In this document: in pieces, positions 1 to 7,614 of the stretch
How positions within the stretch are numbered: position 1 is the first letter of the stretch
How the letters are laid out: every line of letters starts with the position of its first letter
Origin: Mesorhizobium muleiense
GTDB taxonomy: Bacteria > Pseudomonadota > Alphaproteobacteria > Rhizobiales > Rhizobiaceae
Assembly (NCBI RefSeq): GCF_900099905.1
Contig: NZ_FNEE01000001.1
Span: forward strand, 111,091-175,090
Direction: 5' to 3'
DNA length: 64,000 nt
Translations under genes and position numbers: made by a program
Notes under the pieces: generated by a model
Databases searched by the model: none
What the model saw: only the letters and a program-made list of their open reading frames with translations
Told to the model about the DNA's origin: nothing

Positions 1-267
1 CCGGTCGCCTGCCTGCCGCAAGCCTGGTCGGCTGGCTCCGCTTTCATGATGCTGCAGGCCTGTCTGGGCATCCGGGTTGACGGCTGGAAGCGCGAGATCA
101 CCGTCGAACGCCCGCGGCTGCCGATCGGCATCGACAACATCGTTATCCGCCACCTGGCCATCGGCGAGGCGAAAGTCGATCTCATCTTCGAGCGCATTGG
201 CGACCGTGTTGCGTGTTATCTCGACCACCGCCATGAGGGTCTGGTGCCTCTGGTGGTGCGCTCATAA
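1..267 (+). CDS. Amylo-alpha-1,6-glucosidase, C-terminal fragment
   Basis: The reading frame is open from base 1 and ends at 267, so only the last 88 residues are visible. The segment reading PVACLPQAWSAGSAFMMLQA, followed by CLGIRVDG, is typical of the end of the catalytic (alpha/alpha)6-barrel of bacterial amylo-alpha-1,6-glucosidases (glycogen debranching enzyme-like, GH15/GH63-related clan), followed by a short beta-rich tail. These proteins hydrolyse alpha-1,6 branch points, and in rhizobia they often lie near trehalose or glycogen genes. The annotation rests on this C-terminal pattern alone; the catalytic acids would lie upstream of the window. It is convergent with the minus-strand operon that follows. 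Confidence 0.7.
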   Translation, partial: PVACLPQAWSAGSAFMMLQACLGIRVDGWKREITVERPRLPIGIDNIVIRHLAIGEAKVDLIFERIGDRVACYLDHRHEGLVPLVVRS

Positions 268-544
268 CGCAGGCCGGCTCCCCATGCGCTCCGTGATGGA
301 CACTGCCATCAATGACTACGGCGCAACTGGTACCTGCGCCGATCGCCAGCGCACCGACTGTAGGGTGGTACCTGCTGCATTTGCGAGCGCTGGATTGAGT
401 CGCGCCTGGGTGAGCCTCGACCAGGGTAAGTCGCAATCTGAAGGAATGGCATACACAGCCAGCGCAGCGCAAAACCTGTACGGCGAATCCGCCTGAAGCT
501 CCTTCGGAGCTTTGGCTTTTCGAGCGCATTGATTGGTCGTGAGT

Positions 545-718
545 TTAGTTGGTCTTCAACTGGCCGACGCGGTTTTCGGCAATCCAGCGGGCGGCAAGCA
601 CCAATGCGCCCATACTGAAATCCTTGCCGTGTTTGGCCACCATTTCTTCCGACAGCTTGGCGAGCCGTTCGAAGAATTCGTCCTTGCTCTCGTCCTCGGG
701 GGTGGGTTCGGTTTGCAT
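545..718 (-). CDS. Small hypothetical protein, last gene of the WD40 operon
   Basis: A 57-residue acidic, soluble protein. The frame can start at 736, but the ATG at 718 has AAGGAG six bases upstream, so the shorter start is preferred. It is highly charged at the N-terminus (EPTPEDESKDEFFERL) and predicted helical, with a more hydrophobic C-terminal half (SMGALVLAARWIAENRV). I do not recognise the family. It is 32 bases downstream of the WD40-like gene on the same strand, so it is probably translated from the same transcript. There is no evidence for a specific function. Confidence 0.6.
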   Translation of the reverse strand: MQTEPTPEDESKDEFFERLAKLSEEMVAKHGKDFSMGALVLAARWIAENRVGQLKTN

Positions 719-750
719 TTTGTGCTCCTTTTGCATGCGGCCTGCCTTTG

Positions 751-1878
751 CTATTTGAACATCTGTGCGGGAAAGGTGACGATCGCGGCGGTGCCGTCGA
801 CTGCGCCCACCGCCAGGTGGCGTCCGTCGCCGGACCAGGCAAGCGCGGTCACCGCGCTGCCCAGCGGCCTGACGAGGAGTTCGTCTCGCGCGCCGATCTG
901 GGCGATGGTGATCCGGCCGTTGGCATAGCCGGCCGCAATCAGTTTTTTCTCCGGGTGCGCAGCCACTGTCTCGACCGGAACCAGCCCGGCTCGACCAGTC
1001 TCCAGCGCGCCCGAGGTGTCGCCGTCAAGTGGCGGAGCGGTCATCGACCAGCCGGCGATCCGGAAGGCGCCCGACGCAAACAGCGCATGCTCCGGCCGGC
1101 TCCAGCACAGTGTCCGGACCGGCGATGGAAATCCCTCGACGATGCCGTAGCGATCATCGGTCATGCTGACCAGGGCAAAGCCGCCTGTTTCGAGCCCACA
1201 GGCCAGCCATGTGCCATCGCCACTCCAGCGGATCGACACCGGGCGCGCCGAAAAAGAAACGTCGCGTATCGGGGTAGCGTCGCCGTCGACCGCCCAGATC
1301 GATAGTCCATCATCCCGGCCGCAGGCTAGGCGCCTTCCGCCTGGCGAAAAGGCAAGCGCATCCGTGGACGGTGTCGCATCGTGTCGCAGTCGTACTGCAT
1401 CGCCTTGGCCGCGTGCCAGGAAGACATCCTGGCCGTTGCTGACGGCTGTGATGGTCGTCCGGGGGTTGTGGTCGACGGCGACGACCGGCCCGTCGATCTT
1501 GACCAGCGTCTCCATCACATTGCCGTCCGCGGCCAGATGCACCGCTTCGCCAGCCGCCGTTCCAACGAGGAAGCCGAAGGAAAGGTAGCTGGCGAGCGGG
1601 ACGTCTCCATCCCCAAACGCAGCGGTGGCGATCAATGGTGCCGGTGGCTTCTCCCTCGGGCGGATCGTCGTCTGGCCGAGATCGCCGCTCACCCTGATCC
1701 GCGATTCCGGCGGCTCCTGGTCCGCGACCGCGGCTATGGCGACCGTTCCGTCCACGCTGGTGCATGCGACAGCCGAGCCATCGGCGCTGAAGCGCAGGTT
1801 GGCGATCGCCGACGGGCGACGCCAGCTTCGCGCCAGCAGGTCGAACAAGGTCAGGTTCTGTATCGCGTGCTGGTTCAT
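751..1878 (-). CDS. WD40-like beta-propeller protein
   Basis: A 375-residue protein made of degenerate WD40-type repeats of about 40 residues. Recurrent motifs of the form 'LRFSADGSAVACTSVDGTVAI', 'LAFSPGGRRLACGRDDGLSIW', 'IRWSGDGTWLACGLETGGFAL' and 'LAWSGDGRHLAVGAVDGTAAI' are spaced through the chain, consistent with a single seven-bladed propeller. No signal peptide or membrane segment is visible, so it is probably a cytoplasmic scaffold. The ATG at 1878 is preferred to the one at 1884 because GAAGGG lies seven bases upstream of it. It follows the coiled-coil gene by about 14 bases, so they are co-transcribed. Bacterial propellers of this kind usually mediate protein contacts; the partner is unknown, and I would look first at the proteins of this operon. 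Confidence 0.75.
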   Translation of the reverse strand: MNQHAIQNLTLFDLLARSWRRPSAIANLRFSADGSAVACTSVDGTVAIAAVADQEPPESRIRVSGDLGQTTIRPREKPPAPLIATAAFGDGDVPLASYLSFGFLVGTAAGEAVHLAADGNVMETLVKIDGPVVAVDHNPRTTITAVSNGQDVFLARGQGDAVRLRHDATPSTDALAFSPGGRRLACGRDDGLSIWAVDGDATPIRDVSFSARPVSIRWSGDGTWLACGLETGGFALVSMTDDRYGIVEGFPSPVRTLCWSRPEHALFASGAFRIAGWSMTAPPLDGDTSGALETGRAGLVPVETVAAHPEKKLIAAGYANGRITIAQIGARDELLVRPLGSAVTALAWSGDGRHLAVGAVDGTAAIVTFPAQMFK

Positions 1879-1892
1879 GACCATTCCCTTCG

Positions 1893-2204
1893 TCAGTTAC
1901 CCACCGTCGCCGCGAGGCTGCGGTCGACGTCCTCGACGTCGGCTTCCGCGGCGGCGATGCGTTGCTCGCACCTCGCGCCTTCCTGCATGACCGCCGCGGC
2001 TCTCTCCTCCGCCTCATGCAAATCCTGCACCAGTTGCGCGCTGGCGCCGCTCCTGCCGATTTCGAGTTCCAGGCGCAGCACATCCATCTCGATACCGGCG
2101 CGTATCTGATTGAGCCGCAGCGCCTCGGCAGTCAGCGCGGAGACGTTGGCGACAAGATCGAGCCGGCGGGCGAGCAACATGTCACGCCTGGTAGTTTGCC
2201 CCAT
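1893..2204 (-). CDS. Small coiled-coil protein of the WD40 operon
   Basis: A 103-residue protein, almost entirely charged heptad-like helix (for example LVQDLHEAEERAAAVMQEG), as expected for a coiled coil. The frame opens at 2219, but the ATG at 2204 has GGAGG five bases upstream and is the more likely start. Its 5' end overlaps the 3' end of the preceding 181-residue gene by about 23 bases, which implies translational coupling. No family is recognised. Position between an uncharacterised protein and a beta-propeller suggests a structural or assembly role in a complex, but this is inference only. Confidence 0.65.
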   Translation of the reverse strand: MGQTTRRDMLLARRLDLVANVSALTAEALRLNQIRAGIEMDVLRLELEIGRSGASAQLVQDLHEAEERAAAVMQEGARCEQRIAAAEADVEDVDRSLAATVGN

Positions 2205-2727
2205 CGGATCCTCCATCATTTTCGGTCCCAGCCGTCGGTCCGGGTGGTTTTTCGAAAGCCGATAGCAATTTGGGCAATGTGCCGGCCTGCGACTGGAACT
2301 GTTTTTCGGCCGTTTCGATGTGGCTCTTGAGCTGATCCCAGATGTCGACGCGAATCATCGATGTCGTATCGCCGGTAAGGCGCTCGATCTCCTCGACGCG
2401 GAACTGCCGCGACAGCGAAACGCCGGAAAACACGAAGTCGCGCAACAGGATCGCATGGTTCTCGATGAACAGATGGATCATCGGATGCGTTTCCGTGGTG
2501 ACGCCGCCGGCGGCAAGCTCGGCCCGGATGAAGTCCTGGAAGTGGCTCTGGAGGCGATGTTGGCTCTCGCCCATGAAGCGCATGACAAAGACCAGATCGC
2601 GGGGCATCAGCCTGACAAGATCGCCGGTGACGCCATCAGCCTGGCTGGACATTGGCTCGGGCTGCCTCCGGCTGTCTTTGTCGTTCGCCACGGTTTTTCT
2701 CCAGTGCGAGGCCCGTCCGTGAGCCAT
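2182..2727 (-). CDS. Conserved-looking hypothetical protein, first gene of the WD40 operon
   Basis: A soluble protein of about 181 residues. The N-terminal 35 residues are polar and probably disordered. The core (about residues 35-150) is helical with aromatic/hydrophobic patches such as LMPRDLVFVMRFMGES and HPMIHLFIENHAILLRDFVF, and the tail is proline/glycine rich. No catalytic motif, signal peptide or membrane span is obvious. The longest frame starts with TTG at 2736; the ATG at 2727 follows GAGGG closely and is a plausible alternative, and an internal ATG at 2652 also exists. It is the promoter-proximal gene of a four-gene minus-strand operon that diverges from the monooxygenase operon. 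I do not recognise the family. Confidence 0.6.
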   Translation of the reverse strand: MAHGRASHWRKTVANDKDSRRQPEPMSSQADGVTGDLVRLMPRDLVFVMRFMGESQHRLQSHFQDFIRAELAAGGVTTETHPMIHLFIENHAILLRDFVFSGVSLSRQFRVEEIERLTGDTTSMIRVDIWDQLKSHIETAEKQFQSQAGTLPKLLSAFEKPPGPTAGTENDGGSDGANYQA

Positions 2728-2810
2728 CGCCCTCAAATAGTAGAGAAAGGAGAAGAATAAAATAGATGATGTGTGTTTTTCAAATTTGCTGCGAATGCTA
2801 ACTTGATATA

Positions 2811-2822
2811 TCGCAATTGCGA
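2811..2822. promoter_or_regulatory. 12-bp perfect palindrome in the divergent intergenic region
   Basis: TCGCAATTGCGA is a perfect palindrome in an AT-rich stretch between the divergent unknown operon and the monooxygenase operon. It could be an operator for either side. Such a palindrome can arise by chance in a 500-base region, so the call is tentative. Confidence 0.3.
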
Positions 2823-2852
2823 ATAGATATTAAATATTACATGCGTACATTA

Positions 2853-2877
2853 CAACTGTAAAAGAACGTTACAGTTG
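2853..2877 (+). promoter_or_regulatory. Upstream activator site (inverted repeat) for the sigma-54 promoter
   Basis: CAACTGTAA, seven bases, then TTACAGTTG: a perfect nine-base inverted repeat with centre about 82 bases upstream of the -24 element. That is the usual distance for an enhancer bound by a sigma-54 activator. The AcoR-type activator encoded at 12415-14490 is the natural candidate to bind it. The repeat is seen directly; the assignment to that protein is inferred from position and context. Confidence 0.6.
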
Positions 2878-2946
2878 CCGTCCTCTTCATGTGCCGAAAG
2901 GGCGGCGATTTGTTTTTAGCGTCAGGCACGGGCGCCATTTTCAAAT

Positions 2947-2961
2947 TGGCACGGCGCTTGC
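2947..2961 (+). promoter_or_regulatory. Sigma-54 (-24/-12) promoter of the monooxygenase operon
   Basis: TGGCAC at 2947-2952 and TTGC at 2958-2961 place the invariant GG and GC exactly twelve bases apart, an essentially perfect match to the RpoN consensus TGGCAC-N5-TTGC. Transcription should begin near 2973, giving a leader of about 280 bases before mimA. The operon also carries its own sigma-54 activator gene, which supports the call. Known propane monooxygenase operons of this type are likewise activated by an AcoR-like regulator. Confidence 0.85.
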
Positions 2962-3253
2962 TTTATACATTTCCACAAGAAGCCCATCGCGCTTTTGACG
3001 CGGTGCCAAAAGAACGAAGGAACGGAGGAAGCAGGTCACGTCCGCTTCGATACGCCCATCGCATATGCGGTTGGCTCCGCGGTCCCTGCCAGACGCCTCG
3101 AGAACCTTTGCCACGATCCACTTGAATGGCCGGACCATGAGTCGCGCCTGAACGCGCAACCCTTTGTCGTGCCGTTCGCACTGTCACTAGCGGTGCTGTG
3201 CGCCGCTCCATGCCGGGGTCAAGGGACCTGCGGCTCAAACCTGGTGGAGGCTT

Positions 3254-4927
3254 ATGACCATGACGTCTCTGACGCTCAACAAGATTACCTCGCAACGCGG
3301 AATTTCCGTCGGCGAGGCAACCAAGAAGATTGCCGATCTCGGCTGGAATCCTTCCTACGTCCAGGAAGCGATGACGTTTCCGACGGACTACAAGATCAAC
3401 AAGACGCCGCGCGACCCGATGAAGCAGGTTTTGCGGTCGTACTTTCCGATGCAGGAAGAGAAGGACAACCGGGTTTACGGCGCGCTGGATGCGGCGCTGC
3501 GCGGCGACATGTTCCGCAATGTGGAACCGCGCTGGGTCGAGTGGATGAAGCTCTTTCTGGCGATCATTCCCTTCCCGGAAATTTCGGCTGCCCGCTCGAT
3601 GGCGATGGTCGCCCGTATCGCTCCTGGCGAGGAACTCAGGACCGGCTTCACGATGCAGATGATCGACGAGTTCCGGCACTCGACGATCCAGATGAACCTG
3701 AAGAAATGGTACATGGAGAACTACATCGATCCGGCTGGCTTCGACATCACCGAGGAAGCCTTCGGAAAATGCTACGCCACGACTATCGGCCGGCAGTTCG
3801 CGGAAGGCTTCATCACCGGCGACACCATGACTGCCGCCTGCATGTACCTGACCGTGGTGGCCGAAACCGCCTTTACCAACACGCTCTTTGTCGCCATGCC
3901 TTCGGAAGCCGCCCGCAACGGCGACTATGCGCTGCCGACCGTCTTCCTGTCGGTGCAGTCGGACGAGAGCCGGCATATCGGTAATGGCCACTCACTGCTG
4001 ATGGCGGCGCTCAAGGAGCCGGAAAATCACCTCTTGCTCGAGCGCGACCTGCGCTATGCCTTCTGGCAGAACCACGCGATCGTCGATGCGGCCATCGGCA
4101 CCTTCATCGAATACGGCACCACCAACCGCGACAAGAACAAGGAGTCTTACGCGGAAATGTGGCACCGCTGGATCTATGAGGATTACTACCGCACCTACAT
4201 GCTGCCGCTCGAGAAATACGGCATCAAGGTCCATCACGACGACGTCCAGGCGGCCTGGGAACGCATCACCAAGAAGAACTATGTCCACAAGGTCGGACAG
4301 TTCTTCGCGGTCGGCTGGCCGGTCAACTTCTGGCGCATCGAAGCCCAGACCGACAAGGACTTCGAGTGGTTCGAGCACAAATATCCGGGCTGGTACGCCG
4401 AATTCGGCGACTTCTGGAAATGGTACGCCAAGCTCAGCCACAAGGGCGAGAAGGTGCTGCTGTTCAACAGCGACGTCGGCTACGTCTACCCGCACCGCTG
4501 CTGGTCCTGTCTCGTACCCTGCCTGATCCGCGAGGATATGGTGGTCGGCGAGATCGACGGCCAGTTGCACACCTTCGCCCACGAACTCGACAAGTGGACT
4601 GCCACCGTGGCGTTCGCCGACGAATATCAGGGCCGTCCGACGCCCGCGATGGGCCGCTTCAGCGGCAAGCGCGAATGGGAGACGCTCTATGACGGCTGGG
4701 ATCTGGCCGATGCCATCAAGGACCTGAACTTCGTCCGCTCCGACGGCAAGACGCTGGTCCCGCAGCCGCATATGCGTTTCGACGACAAGGAGATGTGGAC
4801 GCTGGACGACGTGCGCGGCAACAAGCTTGGGTCGCCGCTCAACGCGCTGCGTGCCATGTCACCCGCGGACCGTGAGAAGCACCTGGCGGAATACCGGGCC
4901 GGCTTCACGATCACCCCCTGCAACTGA
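3254..4927 (+). CDS. mimA: Soluble diiron monooxygenase hydroxylase, alpha (large) subunit
   Basis: A 557-residue catalytic subunit of a group 5/6 soluble diiron monooxygenase (propane 2-monooxygenase/PrMO or Mim type). All six expected carboxylate and histidine iron ligands are visible: E109, E139 and H142 in DEFRH, E204, then E238 and H241 in DESRH. Spacings (30, 3, 65, 34, 3) match those of methane monooxygenase MmoX. The enzyme inserts one oxygen of O2 into an alkane, ketone or phenol. GGAGG lies three bases before the ATG at 3254 and nine before a second in-frame ATG at 3260, so either could be used. It is first in the operon order alpha-reductase-beta-coupling protein, which separates it from methane and toluene monooxygenases. 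The substrate cannot be read from sequence. Confidence 0.93.
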   Translation: MTMTSLTLNKITSQRGISVGEATKKIADLGWNPSYVQEAMTFPTDYKINKTPRDPMKQVLRSYFPMQEEKDNRVYGALDAALRGDMFRNVEPRWVEWMKLFLAIIPFPEISAARSMAMVARIAPGEELRTGFTMQMIDEFRHSTIQMNLKKWYMENYIDPAGFDITEEAFGKCYATTIGRQFAEGFITGDTMTAACMYLTVVAETAFTNTLFVAMPSEAARNGDYALPTVFLSVQSDESRHIGNGHSLLMAALKEPENHLLLERDLRYAFWQNHAIVDAAIGTFIEYGTTNRDKNKESYAEMWHRWIYEDYYRTYMLPLEKYGIKVHHDDVQAAWERITKKNYVHKVGQFFAVGWPVNFWRIEAQTDKDFEWFEHKYPGWYAEFGDFWKWYAKLSHKGEKVLLFNSDVGYVYPHRCWSCLVPCLIREDMVVGEIDGQLHTFAHELDKWTATVAFADEYQGRPTPAMGRFSGKREWETLYDGWDLADAIKDLNFVRSDGKTLVPQPHMRFDDKEMWTLDDVRGNKLGSPLNALRAMSPADREKHLAEYRAGFTITPCN

Positions 4928-4981
4928 TCAGGCCAAAGGGGGGCGGGTTCGTCCTGCCCCTTCCTTTCACTGGAGGTCCGT

Positions 4982-6043
4982 ATGTCGGAAACCCACACGG
5001 TCAGGCTCAGCCCGGTCGGCGTCGAATTCGACGTCGAGCATGGCGAAACGGTGCTCAACGCCGCTTTCCGCCAGGGCATCGCCCTGCCGCACGGCTGCAA
5101 GGAAGGGCAATGCTCGGCCTGCAAGAGCGTGTTGCTCGAAGGCGAAGTCGACATGCTGAAATACTCGACCTTCGCGCTGAACGACATGGAGAAGGAGAGC
5201 GGCCACGTCCTTTTGTGCCGCTGCATCGCCTACTCCGATCTGGAAGTCGAGCTTCTCAACTACGACGAGGAGATTTTGGCGAAAGCGATCGCCGTGAAGA
5301 CGTTCAAGGGCCGGATTGCTCGGATCGAGCACCTGACTCACGACATTCGCGGCATCGAGATCGAACTCGGCTCGCCGATAAAGTTCTGGGCGGGGCAATA
5401 TGTCGACATCACGGTTACCACGCAAAAAGGGGAGACGATTACGCGCTCGTTCTCCATGGCAAATACGCCGGACCAAACCGAAAAACTTTGCTTCATCATC
5501 AAAAAATACCCTGAGGGAAAGTTCTCTGGAGAACTCGATTCCGGAGGAATCAAGGTTGGAGCCGAAGTCACCGTCGTCGGACCTTACGGAACCTGTTTCC
5601 GTCGGGAAGAACGGCAAGGACCCCTAGTCCTGGTCGGCGCCGGCTCGGGCATGTCGCCGATCTGGTCGATCCTCAACGACCATCTGAAGAGCGGCGAGAA
5701 ACGTCCGGTCTATTTCTTCTACGGTGCCAGGACCCGCAACGACCTGTTCTATCTCGACAGGATCGCCGAGCTGGTCGGCCAGCATTCGGATGTCACTTTC
5801 ATTCCCGTGCTGTCGCACGCGACTGATGACGCCGAATGGGAAGGCGAACGCGGTTTCGTACACCAGAGTGTCGATGCCAAGCTCAAGCAACTGGCGGTCG
5901 ACGGGCAGGGCGATGTCCATGCCTGTGGCCCGCCACCGATGATTGATTCGCTTCAGCCGGTTCTATTCATGAACGGGTTCGAGACCGAGCGGATCTTCTT
6001 CGACAAGTTCACCACATCGACAGGTGCTACGCCGACCCACTGA
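4982..6043 (+). CDS. mimB: Monooxygenase reductase (ferredoxin-FAD-NADH)
   Basis: A 353-residue electron-transfer component that passes electrons from NAD(P)H to the diiron hydroxylase. Domains in order: plant-type [2Fe-2S] ferredoxin with ligands C39, C44, C47 and C79; FAD-binding domain with RSFSMA at 155-160 and GPYG at 200-203; and an NAD-binding domain with a glycine-rich VGAGSGMSP near 218 and CGPPPM near 315. Length and layout match PrmB/MmoC-type reductases. A strong ribosome binding site (CTGGAGG) precedes the ATG. It is 54 bases after mimA and is clearly part of the same transcript. Confidence 0.92.
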   Translation: MSETHTVRLSPVGVEFDVEHGETVLNAAFRQGIALPHGCKEGQCSACKSVLLEGEVDMLKYSTFALNDMEKESGHVLLCRCIAYSDLEVELLNYDEEILAKAIAVKTFKGRIARIEHLTHDIRGIEIELGSPIKFWAGQYVDITVTTQKGETITRSFSMANTPDQTEKLCFIIKKYPEGKFSGELDSGGIKVGAEVTVVGPYGTCFRREERQGPLVLVGAGSGMSPIWSILNDHLKSGEKRPVYFFYGARTRNDLFYLDRIAELVGQHSDVTFIPVLSHATDDAEWEGERGFVHQSVDAKLKQLAVDGQGDVHACGPPPMIDSLQPVLFMNGFETERIFFDKFTTSTGATPTH

Positions 6044-6093
6044 GGGGACGGCCACGCAACTGCAACCACAACTGCAACAAGGGAGTGAAGACT

Positions 6094-7152
6094 ATGCCAG
6101 CTATCTCGAGTTCAGTCGGATCCGGAGCCGCCGGCGCGGCGATCTTTGCCGATTCCGACAGCCGGAAGTACCGGTATTTCGACCCGAAGGGCCAGCGCGC
6201 CACGCACTACGAAGACATGACGGTCGACGTGCAGCCTGACCCGGAGCGTTACCTGATCCAGGACTGGATCATCTCCTTTGCCGACGGCAAGGGCGCTTAT
6301 GTCAAGCAGAACACTGCTGCGCAGAGCTCCAACTGGCATGCCTTTCGCGCCCCCGATCAGGAATGGGAACGCACGCACTACCAGCGCCAGTCGAAAATCG
6401 AGACGATGGTGCAGAGCGTCATCAACAACGCCCGCAAGTCGGGGGCGCCCAAGACCTTCGACAAGGCCTGGGTCAAGATCCTGCAGACGCAGCTCGGCGC
6501 CTGGAAGCACACCGAATTCGGACTCGGCACCTCGCTGATGCAGGCGCAGCGCTACGGCTACACCCAGATGATCAACAACGCGACGCTGACCAACTCGTCC
6601 TACAAGCTGCGGCTTGCCCAGGACATCACGCTCTACCTTGCCGAGATCGGCATGGACCTTCCCGGCTGGGACGACGAACTCGGCAAGAAGGCCTGGCTTG
6701 AGGACAACAACTGGCAAGGTACCCGCGAGGCGGTCGAAACCATCATGGGCGCGACCGACTATCTCGAACAGTATTTCGCCATCAACATCGTCTTCGAGCC
6801 GCTGGTCGGGGAAGCATTCCGCTCAGGCTTCCTGATGCAGATCGCCGCCGCCAACCACGACTTCATAACGCCTGCGGTGATCTCGGCAGCCGAGGCCGAC
6901 TACGAACGCAATCTCGCCAACACGATCGACCTCATGCACATGCTCGCCAACGACGAGAAGCACGGCGCGGCGAACAAGAAGCTCTTCCAGGGCTGGGTCG
7001 AGAAACACGGCGCGCTCGCCGACAAGGCAGCCACCGGCCTGCAGCCGATCTGGTCGATGCCGCATTCAAAGCCGGTCGCCTTTGCGGATGTCCGTGCCAA
7101 ATCCGAGGAACGGATTGGTCAGATACTCGGCGAACTTGGCCTCAAGCGCTGA
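6094..7152 (+). CDS. mimC: Soluble diiron monooxygenase hydroxylase, beta (small) subunit
   Basis: A 352-residue beta subunit, the structural partner of MimA in the (alpha-beta)2 hydroxylase. It has the ferritin-like helical fold but no diiron site, as expected for beta subunits. Recognisable stretches include LQTQLGAWKHTEFGL and NIVFEPLVGEAFRSGF, with an 'ANDEKHG' segment where alpha subunits would keep metal ligands. A GTG at 6085 gives a longer frame, but it sits inside the AAGGGAG ribosome binding site, so the ATG at 6094, eight bases downstream, is chosen. It is placed between reductase and coupling protein, as in propane monooxygenase operons. Confidence 0.9.
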   Translation: MPAISSSVGSGAAGAAIFADSDSRKYRYFDPKGQRATHYEDMTVDVQPDPERYLIQDWIISFADGKGAYVKQNTAAQSSNWHAFRAPDQEWERTHYQRQSKIETMVQSVINNARKSGAPKTFDKAWVKILQTQLGAWKHTEFGLGTSLMQAQRYGYTQMINNATLTNSSYKLRLAQDITLYLAEIGMDLPGWDDELGKKAWLEDNNWQGTREAVETIMGATDYLEQYFAINIVFEPLVGEAFRSGFLMQIAAANHDFITPAVISAAEADYERNLANTIDLMHMLANDEKHGAANKKLFQGWVEKHGALADKAATGLQPIWSMPHSKPVAFADVRAKSEERIGQILGELGLKR

Positions 7153-7169
7153 CACAGGGAGAAACCGTC

Positions 7170-7541
7170 ATGTCAACTGCAGCACGCGACGCATCGCAAT
7201 CCAACATTTTCAGGGCGATGAAGGATATCACCTTCGAACAGACGATTTCGCATCAGTGCGGCGTCACCATGAACGACTCGGTGGAAGCCAGGGCCATCGC
7301 TGAATTCATGGGCCTGAAGCCGAACGTGATCGTAACCTACCAACCGGCGATGATCCGGATCGATGGCACCGGCAAGCTGATCTTCAAGATGGATGAAATC
7401 AGCGAATATCTCGGCCGCGAGATGACTGCGGAAACCTTCGAGGTCAACAGCTCCACCCACTACGGGCGGATGGTGCGCATCGACGACAACACCGTGATCC
7501 TGTTCGGCAACATGGACGAGATGTTCGAATACATCGAATAG
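7170..7541 (+). CDS. mimD: Monooxygenase coupling/effector protein (MmoB/DmpM family)
   Basis: A 123-residue regulatory protein without cofactors that binds the hydroxylase and tunes its reactivity. It follows mimC by 17 bases. The segment VEARAIAEFMGLKPNVIVTY and the acidic C-terminal half (DNTVILFGNMDEMFEYIE) match the MmoB/DmpM fold, and the length is usual for the propane monooxygenase branch. GGGAGAAA precedes the ATG. With mimABC it completes the four-component enzyme. Confidence 0.9.
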   Translation: MSTAARDASQSNIFRAMKDITFEQTISHQCGVTMNDSVEARAIAEFMGLKPNVIVTYQPAMIRIDGTGKLIFKMDEISEYLGREMTAETFEVNSSTHYGRMVRIDDNTVILFGNMDEMFEYIE

Positions 7542-7550
7542 CCGGCAAAA

Positions 7551-7581
7551 AATCAGGCGTGCCGCCTGATTGCGGCACGCC
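7551..7581 (+). promoter_or_regulatory. Overlapping, mutually exclusive hairpins after mimD
   Basis: Two perfect stems share bases: AATCAGGC/GCCTGATT (7551-7558 with 7564-7571, five-base loop) and GGCGTGCCGC/GCGGCACGCC (7556-7565 with 7572-7581, six-base loop). They cannot form together. No run of T follows the second stem, so it does not look like an ordinary intrinsic terminator. It could stabilise the upstream mimABCD message, act as a processing point, or attenuate expression of the downstream amidohydrolase and chaperonin genes. Confidence 0.55.
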
Positions 7582-7614
7582 GAACCGATCAACACACATC
7601 TTGCGGAGGAAAGA

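Noticed and set aside
2889..3125. 78-residue frame in the mimA leader
   Set aside because: No ribosome binding site or homology, and it spans the sigma-54 promoter itself.
7556..7581. Intrinsic terminator after mimD
   Set aside because: The stem is strong but there is no following T run and downstream genes are clearly part of the operon.
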